A stretch of 36,913 nt of DNA from contig NZ_VANV01000038.1 in the NCBI RefSeq assembly GCF_022496765.1, positions 1 to 36,913 of the forward strand, given 5' to 3'. The DNA comes from Acidaminobacter sp. JC074. GTDB taxonomy: Bacteria > Bacillota > Clostridia > Peptostreptococcales > Acidaminobacteraceae. Shown here one piece after another: positions 8,489 to 15,611 of the stretch; the stretch's first letter is position 1, and every line of letters begins with the position of its first letter. Under the pieces are notes generated by a model. The model was not told the DNA's origin. It saw nothing but the letters and a program-made list of their open reading frames with translations, and ran no database searches. Made by a program: the position numbers and the translations under genes.

Positions 8489-10366
8489 CTATACACGGTA
8501 TTTTAAGAACCACTTGTTCATTTCATCCAACCATACTTTTCTAACTTGTGGATTACCAACCATCATAGCATTATGACTAGAATCATTTAAAATTAATAGT
8601 TTAGAATCGACACCATGATACTTAAGGGCTAAAAACATCTGCTGTGATTCTATTAAGCCACATCTTCTGTCCTTTTCACCATGAACAAATAAAGTAGGCG
8701 TCTTAACTTTGTCAGCATACTTAAGTGGTGATCTGTCCCACATTAAATCCGGATCTGTCCAAGGCGTTCCTGGCATTTGATCTGTATTGTAATAATAGCC
8801 GATATCTGTGGAGGTAATCTTAGAAAACCAGTTTGAAATAGACCTTTGAGAAACAGCTGCATTAAACCTATGCGTATGACCAATCATCCAGTTGGTCATA
8901 AAACCACCATAAGAGCCACCTGTTACAAACACATTCTTTTTATCTATAGGATATTTTTCTAAACAAACATCTGTAAACTTCATAAAGATGTCATAATCTA
9001 GTTTTCCCAGTTCACCAGTTATATTAGAAAAATCATTGCCTCTACCACATGAACCAACTGGATTTGTGAAAAAGACGAAATAACCTTGACTGGCCATATA
9101 CTGCATTTGATGCATAAAGTTTCTGCCATAAATGCCTTTAGGACCACCGTGCATCATCAAAATGCCAGGATATTCTTTGTCCTCTTCATAGCCATATGGC
9201 ATTAAAATCATACCATGCATTTCAGTCTTATTATGTTCAAAGTAGAACTCTTCCATAGGTGCTATGTATCTATCAGTATAAAAGTCCTCGTTGACTGATG
9301 TCAATCTATCTTGCTTACCGTCTTTAATCAAGTAGACTTCTTGTAACTTGTTTTTCATAGCAGAAACAATGACGAAACCACCATCTATAAGATCAAAACA
9401 AGTCACAGTGCCCAGTTCTTTTAAAATATCCATTTCTGAAAGACCCATGGTCACAATAGATGATTCCACACCATCAGCCGATAAGAAATAATAAGCATCA
9501 TCAGAAACAAGACTTGTATACCCCCCACCTTTTTTAGTATCAGAGTTGATACCAGATGCATATCCATTGTCAAAGAAGTGAATCATAGTCGCTTCTGAGC
9601 CATCTAACTTAAAGAAACATGGATTTTCCTTAACACCATACTTTTTCATGTCTGTCCCCATAAAGACCAAATCCCGACCTATGTAGGCCGCACCTGATAC
9701 AGCATAATGACCTTGTTCTAACTTACATTCTAGGACATCTTGTATTGGGTCATAAACAAGTATTTCTCTTGTTGCCACATTTTTGTCTATAAAGGTAGAT
9801 GATACGATCACCACTTTATCTTTTTGTATTTTATATGAGTATACTTCTGTTAATGGATCTGTAATGGCTTTATTTGAACCATCTTTTATAGAATGAACAT
9901 ACAATCTTTTCCTCTTCTTATTAGAATAACCAAAGCCGTCTAACCAAAATGGAATTTCGTCTATCACTCTGTAAACATCACCATCTTTTGATTGGTTAGT
10001 ATCAAAAATATTCAAATAGTAGATCAAACCATTACCATCATATGTAATACTACTAGCACCCTTTGGTAGTTCAGCTAACAATTCTTTGTCTTCCCCTACC
10101 AGGCATAGATACACACTCTTGTCGTCACTTTCCATCACAACAGGCATATCCTTATACCAAAAAGCCATACTTGTTTTATTCGTATCTGTAACTTGAGTAA
10201 GTGCCTTAGATTCTAAGTCTAATAAGTAAACATCACTGTGATACTTATTGTCCTCAATACATGCATGATTAAGTGTAAATGCTAGTGTTTCCTGAGAATT
10301 TGATACCATTAAATCTGATATGGATTTATAGTTTTCAAAATCATCATTTGTGATTTTCTTCATCAT
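8489..10366 (-). CDS. S9 family serine peptidase (acylaminoacyl/dipeptidyl peptidase-like)
   Basis: Serine exopeptidase releasing dipeptides or acyl-amino acids from peptide N-termini. About 350 residues form the beta-propeller that restricts access, followed by an alpha/beta-hydrolase domain. The nucleophile is in GGSYGGFMTNW, the aspartate in HGEKDRR and the histidine in NDSSHNAM. The oxyanion segment MMHGGPKG is typical of S9C enzymes. There is no signal peptide, so it is cytosolic. It starts the peptidase operon. The tandem ATGATG start lacks a nearby ribosome binding site; a perfect AAAGGAGG lies 35 nt further upstream (10402-10409). Confidence 0.93.
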   Translation of the reverse strand: MMKKITNDDFENYKSISDLMVSNSQETLAFTLNHACIEDNKYHSDVYLLDLESKALTQVTDTNKTSMAFWYKDMPVVMESDDKSVYLCLVGEDKELLAELPKGASSITYDGNGLIYYLNIFDTNQSKDGDVYRVIDEIPFWLDGFGYSNKKRKRLYVHSIKDGSNKAITDPLTEVYSYKIQKDKVVIVSSTFIDKNVATREILVYDPIQDVLECKLEQGHYAVSGAAYIGRDLVFMGTDMKKYGVKENPCFFKLDGSEATMIHFFDNGYASGINSDTKKGGGYTSLVSDDAYYFLSADGVESSIVTMGLSEMDILKELGTVTCFDLIDGGFVIVSAMKNKLQEVYLIKDGKQDRLTSVNEDFYTDRYIAPMEEFYFEHNKTEMHGMILMPYGYEEDKEYPGILMMHGGPKGIYGRNFMHQMQYMASQGYFVFFTNPVGSCGRGNDFSNITGELGKLDYDIFMKFTDVCLEKYPIDKKNVFVTGGSYGGFMTNWMIGHTHRFNAAVSQRSISNWFSKITSTDIGYYYNTDQMPGTPWTDPDLMWDRSPLKYADKVKTPTLFVHGEKDRRCGLIESQQMFLALKYHGVDSKLLILNDSSHNAMMVGNPQVRKVWLDEMNKWFLKYRV

Positions 10367-10544
10367 AACGTCGTATAATTATCAAGAAATAATTACACTT
10401 TCCTCCTTTAGATTAATGAAATTAGTGCCCCGAAATAAATTTCTAAAAAAATAGTTCACAACGAACCACATCCCCTTATTATAGTAACATAAGTTTTTAT
10501 GTGCGTGAACCAAATCCAGTAAAGATAAGTATTTTCTTATAAGC
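10367..10544 (-). promoter_or_regulatory. Promoter/leader region of the peptidase operon
   Basis: A TATAAT -10 box lies at 10478-10483 (minus strand), with no good -35 at standard spacing. A short hairpin (TGGTTC/GAACTA, 10452-10468) followed by TTTTTTT lies just after the likely transcript start and could act as an attenuator. A perfect AAAGGAGG (10402-10409) is followed by no usable start codon in the S9 frame. The layout suggests a leader with altered or regulated translation start. Confidence 0.4.
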
Positions 10545-10572
10545 AAAAAATCACCAACATTCACTGGTGATT
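10545..10572 (-). terminator. Intrinsic terminator after the HTH pseudogene
   Basis: On the minus strand AATCACCA pairs with TGGTGATT around an 8-base loop and runs into TTTTTTGC. It terminates transcripts from the toxin-antitoxin remnants before the peptidase promoter. Confidence 0.85.
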
Positions 10573-10648
10573 AACATTTCAAAGATAAAGTTTTTTAACA
10601 TACAAGGAATAAATATAAGATAATCATCTCCCATAGTAATATTTTGAT

Positions 10649-10955
10649 TCACTCAACTATTAACCTGTATTTCTCAGGTATATCTAAATCTGCATTCAAA
10701 AGCTCCATTAATCTTCTTGCAGAACCATTAGGTTTATTGGTCCCTTTCTCCCAAGCTTCAACAGTTTTAGCAGATACACCTAATAAACTTGCAAATGCAA
10801 TTTGTGTTAAAGATAGCTGAGTTCGCAAATCCTTAATTTCGAACTTAGTGTAGTCTTTTAGGGGGCAACACTTATCTTATTTTTCTACCAATGTTCTCAC
10901 CGTTACTGATTTGCATCGCCTCTTCAAGACCATCTGCTATACTCTTATAATCCAT
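10649..10955 (-). pseudogene. Frameshifted XRE-family antitoxin-like HTH gene
   Basis: An excellent ribosome binding site (AGAAGGAG) precedes an ATG, and the first frame reads MDYKSIADGLEEAMQISNG... to residue 27, then stops. A one-base frame change within about 8 bases (near 10872-10880) opens the rest, which reads PLKDYTKFEIKDLRTQ, then the HTH (LSLTQIAFASLLGVSAKTVEAWEKG) and NKPNGSARRLMELL, ending at 10649. This is the layout of HigA/NadS-like single-HTH antitoxins of about 100 residues. Neither half alone has both start and DNA-binding domain, so it is probably non-functional. No intact toxin gene adjoins it. A sequencing error is the main alternative. Confidence 0.8.
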
Positions 10956-11121
10956 TATAAACTCCTTCTAAAAATAAACCTTCTTAGCTGTAATATCATG
11001 TTTGAGTGCTAGTGGCCTTAAAGTACTATGTCTCAGACTTAAGTAACAGAACTCTAGCTCCTTTATATTACACTTCTTTATAAAATTATTGCAACTAATG
11101 TTAAATGTTAAACTTAAATGG

Positions 11122-12120
11122 CTAAAATCTTATCAAATCAAATGCATACGAGTATGAAATTTTCTCTTTCAGTTCAGTCTCCATCCAAGCTTTTTCCTTA
11201 TGTGATAAATCAGAAATATCTTTAACTCTCAAATCCTTAAATGAATCAATCACTAGATTTATGATTTCTAGTTCTTTTTCATTAAAACACGCTGAATCTA
11301 TCTCAGTTAAGTTCAAAATAGATTTTCGTCTAAAATCACCATCTTCTTCTTCATGTGTTTCTACATATCTATTGGACACTACTAGTGAATCATACATTCG
11401 TTCTTTTACAACTGGTCCATATTTTTCTTTTATATATACAATCCCAGTCAATGATTTGGTATATTTCTTAAAATAGGCAAAATCGATATACCATAAGTAC
11501 TTGTTCACACTTGTGATAGTTAAATTAACTCTTTTAGACAAATAGCCAATCAAACATTCAGTCTTATCATAATCAAATGATTTAAATCCATTATATTCTG
11601 ATGGCTTTTCAATGATCATACTGTCAATGACTTGTTTCATTAGATTATATTTAGTAATCCCATGACTATTAGCCTCAATTTTTTTATAAGTCTTCTCTTT
11701 AATACGTCCTGCTTCATATGCCTTTTTACTTTGAGCTAGAAATACTTCTTCATTATTAAATACATGACGTAATAATTGGCTATTAGACTTGCTAGGCAAA
11801 GAACCATTTTCATATCGGTTAATAGTCATTTTACCCAAATCGAGTATGCAAGTTAACTCTCTTTGTGACAATCCATGCTTTTGTCTGAACTCTACAATCT
11901 CTTGCCCACTTATCAAATCACATACGTCTCTATATTTCTTATAGATTTTGCTAAGATTATCTTTCTCAAGTTCCTTATCAACTAACTCATTACCACACTC
12001 AATACAAAATGCAATTTGTTCCTCAACATTAACCTCTACACCTTTAAACATCCTTAGCATATTTTTTTTTATTACGATTTCTCTGTCTTCTTTACAATTA
12101 TCACAATATAACATATTCAT
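11122..12120 (-). CDS. Antitoxin with zinc ribbon, HTH and Panacea (SocA-like/DUF4065) domain
   Basis: Domain order is an MqsA/YgiT-like zinc ribbon (CDNC...CIEC), an XRE helix-turn-helix (about residues 70-115, GLSQRELTCILDLGKMTINRYENG), then a C-terminal Panacea domain (about 170-290, with SVNKYLWYIDFAYFKKYT and KYGPVVKERMYD). Panacea domains are known as broadly compatible antitoxin modules that neutralise diverse toxins. I start at the ATG at 12120 because AAGGAAG precedes it at good spacing; the longer frame opens with TTG. Directly upstream, same strand, lies an MqsR-like toxin gene with an in-frame stop. The toxin-first order matches mqsRA. The HTH suggests self-regulation of the operon. 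Confidence 0.88.
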   Translation of the reverse strand: MNMLYCDNCKEDREIVIKKNMLRMFKGVEVNVEEQIAFCIECGNELVDKELEKDNLSKIYKKYRDVCDLISGQEIVEFRQKHGLSQRELTCILDLGKMTINRYENGSLPSKSNSQLLRHVFNNEEVFLAQSKKAYEAGRIKEKTYKKIEANSHGITKYNLMKQVIDSMIIEKPSEYNGFKSFDYDKTECLIGYLSKRVNLTITSVNKYLWYIDFAYFKKYTKSLTGIVYIKEKYGPVVKERMYDSLVVSNRYVETHEEEDGDFRRKSILNLTEIDSACFNEKELEIINLVIDSFKDLRVKDISDLSHKEKAWMETELKEKISYSYAFDLIRF

Positions 12121-12167
12121 CTCATCAACTTCCTTAACATTCAATTCGTTTCAATTTTAACTTCAGT

Positions 12168-12503
12168 TTAAAGATGATTTTTCTCATCTTCATGAAAAGA
12201 AATTATAATCATATCTTCAGGAGGACAATAATTAATTTTAATGTAAATCCGTATGCCATTATATAGATATTTAAACTTACAAATATCGCCTCTATTTCTG
12301 TCACGGTCCTCTTCTGGGCCACCAATGTAGTTTTCAAAACTTAAGTCAAAGAATACCTCAGAGATGGTTTCAAACGTCAAACTATAGTCTCTTAAAAATC
12401 CAATATTCTTATACCGTTTTACTATTTAATACCGTTCTTCGGCAATTGCCTTCTTAAACTCAACTAAATACTTATTAATTAGTTTGATTTTGACTTCGTT
12501 CAT
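12168..12503 (-). pseudogene. mqsR: MqsR-like toxin gene with an in-frame stop codon
   Basis: From the ATG at 12503, with a GAGGGG ribosome binding site, 25 codons read MNEVKIKLINKYLVEFKK... and end at TAA (12426-12428). The same frame continues without a shift for 85 more codons (IVKRYKNIGFLRDYSLTFET..., then YNGIRIYIKINY, then MIIISFHEDE) to 12168. The total of 111 codons and the C-terminal strand pair resemble MqsR mRNA interferases (compare the E. coli ending in LIVSFKEK). One substitution such as CAA to TAA would explain the break. Translation could restart at TTG 12380, but the product would lack the N-terminus. The partner antitoxin downstream is intact. Confidence 0.75.
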
Positions 12504-12549
12504 TCTTAGTCCCCTCTTTATTTAATCATAACACTAAACAAACATTTCC

Positions 12550-12565
12550 GCCATCTTTTGATGGC
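12550..12565. promoter_or_regulatory. Palindrome before the mqsR-like/Panacea operon
   Basis: GCCATC TTTT GATGGC is a perfect 6-bp inverted repeat about 45 bp before the toxin start codon. No T-run follows. It is a plausible operator for the HTH antitoxin, since toxin-antitoxin operons usually regulate themselves. Confidence 0.4.
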
Positions 12566-12616
12566 ATTATTAAGAATTTATTTAAATACAGTTAGATCAA
12601 GGTAAGCTTTAACAAG

Positions 12617-12642
12617 AAAACCCAACAGTACGAACCATTGGG
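12617..12642 (-). terminator. Probable terminator of the HD-GYP gene
   Basis: On the minus strand CCCAA pairs with TTGGG, with an inner GT/AC pair in the 12-base loop, followed by TTTTC. The stem is short but well placed, about 30 bases after the stop codon. Confidence 0.6.
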
Positions 12643-12670
12643 CTGAAAAATTAGAGTTTAATTGTTTAAC

Positions 12671-13279
12671 CTACAGCACATGATGCTTAAGGATTATTTT
12701 ATCTTGACTTTGTTTCCAGTAGTCAGGCAAATCACCAAGCTTCTTGACCAAGTCTGGATCAAATTGACTGCCTGAATTTTTATATACCTCCTCTAAAGCA
12801 TGATCCCAAGTCATAGCAGATCTATAAGGTCTAGCAGTTGTCATAGCATCTAAAGAATCACAAATGCTTATAATGCGTGATGCTAATGGAATCTCATTTC
12901 CTTTCAAACCAATAGGATAGCCTTTACCATCAAAACGTTCATGATGATAAAGGACAACTTCTGCAATATCAGAAAGACTGGCTGATTTTTTTAGTACATT
13001 GTAACCTGTTCTAGGATGTTCTCTTATCATAAGCCACTCTTCATCTGTTAATGGTTCGTGCTTGTTTAAAACACCGTCTGGTATGCCTACTTTGCCTATA
13101 TCGTGTAAATGGGCTGCCAAGTGAATGATTTCATAGGCCTCATTAGAGACACCTAGCTCTTTTGCAAAATCGCAAGCCATATCTGCTACCCTAGTTGAAT
13201 GACCTTTTGTATATGAATCTTTGACTTCAAGCAGTTCAACTAAACAATCCATTATCTCATGTAAATATATATGATTCAT
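12671..13279 (-). CDS. Stand-alone HD-GYP domain protein, probable cyclic-di-GMP phosphodiesterase
   Basis: Expected to hydrolyse cyclic di-GMP. The metal-binding HD core is in HLHDIGKVGIPDGVL, preceded by the helix KGHSTRVADMA and followed by REHPRTGYNVL, HHERFDGKGYP (the GYP motif) and DSLDAMTTARPYR. All catalytic motifs are intact. There is no receiver or sensor domain, so control is probably transcriptional. I start at the ATG at 13279, which has AAGGAGAATAAG upstream; a longer reading frame to 13339 would run through the promoter. The promoter spacer holds a sequence very close to a Fur box. It lies alone between toxin-antitoxin remnants and opposes the GGDEF protein at the window's left end. 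Confidence 0.92.
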   Translation of the reverse strand: MNHIYLHEIMDCLVELLEVKDSYTKGHSTRVADMACDFAKELGVSNEAYEIIHLAAHLHDIGKVGIPDGVLNKHEPLTDEEWLMIREHPRTGYNVLKKSASLSDIAEVVLYHHERFDGKGYPIGLKGNEIPLASRIISICDSLDAMTTARPYRSAMTWDHALEEVYKNSGSQFDPDLVKKLGDLPDYWKQSQDKIILKHHVL

Positions 13280-13310
13280 CTTATTCTCCTTATGTAATAT
13301 TACAATACAC

Positions 13311-13339
13311 ACTATACAGAGAATGATTTTCATTGTCAA
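13311..13339 (-). promoter_or_regulatory. Sigma-A promoter of the HD-GYP gene with an internal Fur-box-like site
   Basis: On the minus strand TTGACA (13334-13339) and TATAGT (13311-13316) are separated by exactly 17 bp. The spacer and -35 edge (13319-13337) read GACAATGAAAATCATTCTC, matching the classic 19-bp Fur consensus GATAATGATAATCATTATC at 16 of 19 positions. A bound Fur-type repressor would block polymerase. PerR or Zur boxes are similar, so the exact metal regulator is uncertain. Confidence 0.75.
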
Positions 13340-13382
13340 TTAAGTTTTTATAAAATAGTATTATGTTAAATTATCTAAATAT

Positions 13383-13406
13383 AAAAACCACTTGCACCCA
13401 GTGGTT
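13383..13406 (-). terminator. Intrinsic terminator, left over from the HTH relic
   Basis: On the minus strand AACCAC pairs with GTGGTT around a 9-base loop, followed by TTTTTAT. It lies just after the relic antitoxin gene and upstream of the HD-GYP promoter. Confidence 0.75.
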
Positions 13407-13449
13407 ATCTTTATTACTTACAAATTATTTATTGAATGGCAATGAATCA

Positions 13450-13623
13450 TCATGAATGAAATAATATTTCAACATCTTTTTTTGACTTCAACATTAACTC
13501 AATCCCAAGTGCGTCACATATCTTTAGTATCGCTGTTAACGATGGAATCAGTTTTGCTCGTACATATTATAATTCAATGTATTCTACATTTTCTAAGGAA
13601 AGACTGCTTACGTTCCTGGAACT
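13450..13623 (-). pseudogene. Relic of a HigA-like HTH antitoxin gene
   Basis: A minus-strand frame reads SSRNVSSLSLENVEYIEL, a stop, then YVRAKLIPSLTAILKICD followed by ALGIELMLKSKK and ends at a TGA. The segment PSLTAILKICDALGIEL is the usual end of an XRE/HigA helix-turn-helix. The recognition helix is eroded and no start codon remains. A plus-strand HigBA operon now starts right beside it. Confidence 0.6.
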
Positions 13624-13642
13624 GACATATCTACATATAGTT

Positions 13643-13671
13643 TTGACAATATGGTATATATGCCATACAAT
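13643..13671 (+). promoter_or_regulatory. higBA promoter with operator-like palindrome
   Basis: TTGACA (13643-13648) and TACAAT (13666-13671) are spaced by 17 bp. The spacer and -10 edge contain ATGGTATATATGCCAT, a palindrome with one mismatched pair, which is a likely site for HigA to repress its own operon. Confidence 0.75.
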
Positions 13672-13701
13672 TAAGTTAATAGAAGGAAAATAGGAGTTAT
13701 T

Positions 13702-14055
13702 ATGTTTGATGTAGTTTTCTATGAAACAAGAAATGGCAAATGTCTTGTTAAAGAATTTCTTAATCTTTCCGATGCAAAATTGAGAGCAAAACTGGTTGGA
13801 ATTCTAGAAATATTAGGAGAAAAATGTAACTTATTAAGAGAAGCATATAGCAAGTTCATTGACGATGGTATATTTGAAGTAAGAGGGAAAGTTGGTAACG
13901 ATATCTCAAGAATTCTTTTTTTTTTCTATTATGACGGTCAAATTGTTTTAACCAACGGTTTCGTGAAGAAGACACAAAAGATTCCAACTAAAGAGTTAAA
14001 GCTTGCTAAGAAATACCGAAAAGATTTTATAGAAAGGCAAGGCGAAGAGCTATGA
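13702..14055 (+). CDS. higB: HigB-like (RelE/Gp49 superfamily) toxin
   Basis: Predicted ribosome-dependent mRNA endonuclease toxin. The 117 residues follow the phage-derived Gp49/HigB pattern: an N-terminal strand and helix (FYETRNGKCLVKEFL), a central IFEVRGKVGNDISRILFFFY and the C-terminal LTNGFVKKTQKIPTKEL with basic residues expected at the active site. AGGAG precedes the ATG. Its last codons overlap the antitoxin start by ATGA, so the two are translationally coupled, toxin first as in higBA. Confidence 0.9.
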   Translation: MFDVVFYETRNGKCLVKEFLNLSDAKLRAKLVGILEILGEKCNLLREAYSKFIDDGIFEVRGKVGNDISRILFFFYYDGQIVLTNGFVKKTQKIPTKELKLAKKYRKDFIERQGEEL

Positions 14056-14330
14056 AAACATTAAAGAAATATAAGTCTGAGCAAATGAAAGATGATCAGT
14101 TTCGTAAAGAATATGAAAATCTACAGCCTGAGTTTGATATTATTAAGGCAATTGTTGATGCTAGAAATACACAACACTTGACTCAAGCAGAATTGGCAAA
14201 ACGTACGGGTATCAATCAAGCAGATATAAGCAAAATTGAAAACGGCACACGGAATCCTAGCTTGGACATGCTAAAAAGATTAGCTGAAGGTATGAATATG
14301 CGTTTAGAATTAAAGTTCATTCCTAAATAG
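14052..14330 (+). CDS. higA: HigA-like XRE antitoxin
   Basis: Antitoxin that should bind and neutralise the HigB-like toxin and repress the shared promoter. The helix-turn-helix spans about residues 36-85 (LTQAELAKRTGINQADISKIENG, then RNPSLDMLKRLAEGM). The first 35 residues are the likely toxin-binding part. It starts inside the toxin stop (ATGA) and is intact. A bidirectional terminator follows about 75 bp later. Confidence 0.92.
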   Translation: MKTLKKYKSEQMKDDQFRKEYENLQPEFDIIKAIVDARNTQHLTQAELAKRTGINQADISKIENGTRNPSLDMLKRLAEGMNMRLELKFIPK

Positions 14331-14405
14331 CTAGAAGATATAACTATCAATAAACATATATTTATCCCATATAATAATATTTCTAAAAAATACATTTACA
14401 AACAT

Positions 14406-14432
14406 ATAACCACCAGATATTCTGGTGGTTAT
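14406..14432. terminator. Shared terminator between higA and the sugar permease gene
   Basis: A 12-bp perfect stem (ATAACCACCAGA/TCTGGTGGTTAT) with a 3-base loop lies between the convergent genes. It is followed by TTATTTCTTACTT on the plus strand. The minus side is less T-rich but begins only 4 bases past the permease stop. Confidence 0.8.
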
Positions 14433-14435
14433 TTC

Positions 14436-15602
14436 TTACTTCTTAGATTTTGATTTTGAGTACACATCAAATGCAACTGCCAGCAGTAATACTAGACCTT
14501 TTACAATTGATTGCCAGAAGATATTGATACCCATAATTGACATACCATTGTTTAATATACCCATGATCAAACCACCAATGATAGCTCCAATAATTGTACC
14601 AACGCCACCTGTTGCAGAAGCACCACCTATGAAACATGCTGCTATGGCATCAAGTTCAAAGCCTACACCCGCTACTGGAGAAGAGGAATTTAGACGACCT
14701 GCAAATACAATACCTGCTACTGCTGCCATAAGTCCCATGTTTACATAAGCACCAAATAAGATTTTCTTTGTCTTCACACCAGAAAGTGCTGCTGTTTTAG
14801 CATTACCACCCATAGCATAAATATGTCTGCCTACAACTGTTTTTTTAGTGATAAATGTATAAATTGAGATCAAGGCAATTAAGATAACAACAATGTATGG
14901 TAAACCTTCAGCGAGAGCTAACCAAAACATAAAGACATTGATGACTAAGAAGATAGAGATAACTTCAATCAAATGAGCTCTGTATGATGGTACATGGAAG
15001 TTATTCTTTATTTTATTCTTTCTATCTAGTCTCTTAACAACAAGGTATAAAAGAGATGCTGCTATACCAATAAACAAAGTTGTTAAGTGTAAATTTGTAC
15101 CGCCAAAGAAATCAGGTAGTGTACCAGATGCGATTGTTATATAAGCATCAGGTAATGCGATAGTCTGTCCATTTAATATCAAGTTATTGATACCTCTAAA
15201 AACAAGCATACCTGCCAGTGTCACTATGAAGGACGGTATGTTAACATAGGCAATCCAAAAGCCCTGCCACATGCCAGCTAATACACCACATAGTAGTGAT
15301 AAGATAATAGAGACACCTACCGGTAAACCTAGAACCACACTAAAGAGTGCAGATGTTGCACTTACAAAGGCTACCACTGAACCAACAGACAAGTCTATGT
15401 TGCCGCCTGTTAAGATACAGATAAGCATACCAACAGCTAAGATCAAAACATAAGAGTTTTGCATGATGATTCTTTGTACATTGATTGGCTTAAGTAAGAT
15501 ACCGCCTGATGTTATTTGAAAAAAGAGCATGATAGCCAGTAAAGCAACTAACATGGCATACTGCCTCATATTGTGTTTGATGATACTTTTAATATTTTCC
15601 AT
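14436..15602 (-). CDS. mmsB: Monosaccharide ABC transporter permease (MmsB/GguB/XylH family)
   Basis: Membrane channel of a sugar importer. About ten or more hydrophobic segments are present, with the family landmarks GGNIDLSVGSVVAF, the region GRHIYAMGGNAKTAALSGV and GATSATGGVG-like GGASATGGVG near the C-terminus. The length (388 aa) fits the multiple-monosaccharide type, which is longer than RbsC because of the central insertion. It starts 9 nt after the ATPase gene and is the last gene of the operon. Confidence 0.93.
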   Translation of the reverse strand: MENIKSIIKHNMRQYAMLVALLAIMLFFQITSGGILLKPINVQRIIMQNSYVLILAVGMLICILTGGNIDLSVGSVVAFVSATSALFSVVLGLPVGVSIILSLLCGVLAGMWQGFWIAYVNIPSFIVTLAGMLVFRGINNLILNGQTIALPDAYITIASGTLPDFFGGTNLHLTTLFIGIAASLLYLVVKRLDRKNKIKNNFHVPSYRAHLIEVISIFLVINVFMFWLALAEGLPYIVVILIALISIYTFITKKTVVGRHIYAMGGNAKTAALSGVKTKKILFGAYVNMGLMAAVAGIVFAGRLNSSSPVAGVGFELDAIAACFIGGASATGGVGTIIGAIIGGLIMGILNNGMSIMGINIFWQSIVKGLVLLLAVAFDVYSKSKSKK

Positions 15603-15611
15603 TCTTCACCT

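Noticed and set aside
10382..10564. 60-codon minus-strand reading frame before the S9 gene
   Set aside because: Its start codon lies inside an intrinsic terminator hairpin, and the frame runs through the operon's -10 region; no ribosome binding site.
10960..11110. Open minus-strand frame between the Panacea gene and the HTH pseudogene (ends ITAKKVYF), considered as a toxin remnant
   Set aside because: No start codon, no ribosome binding site and no toxin family recognised.
13280..13339. N-terminal extension of the HD-GYP protein to 13339
   Set aside because: It would be translated from the promoter itself; the ATG at 13279 has a strong ribosome binding site.
14425..14748. 107-codon plus-strand frame opposite the sugar permease
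   Set aside because: Proline-, isoleucine- and alanine-rich composition typical of the antisense of a membrane protein.
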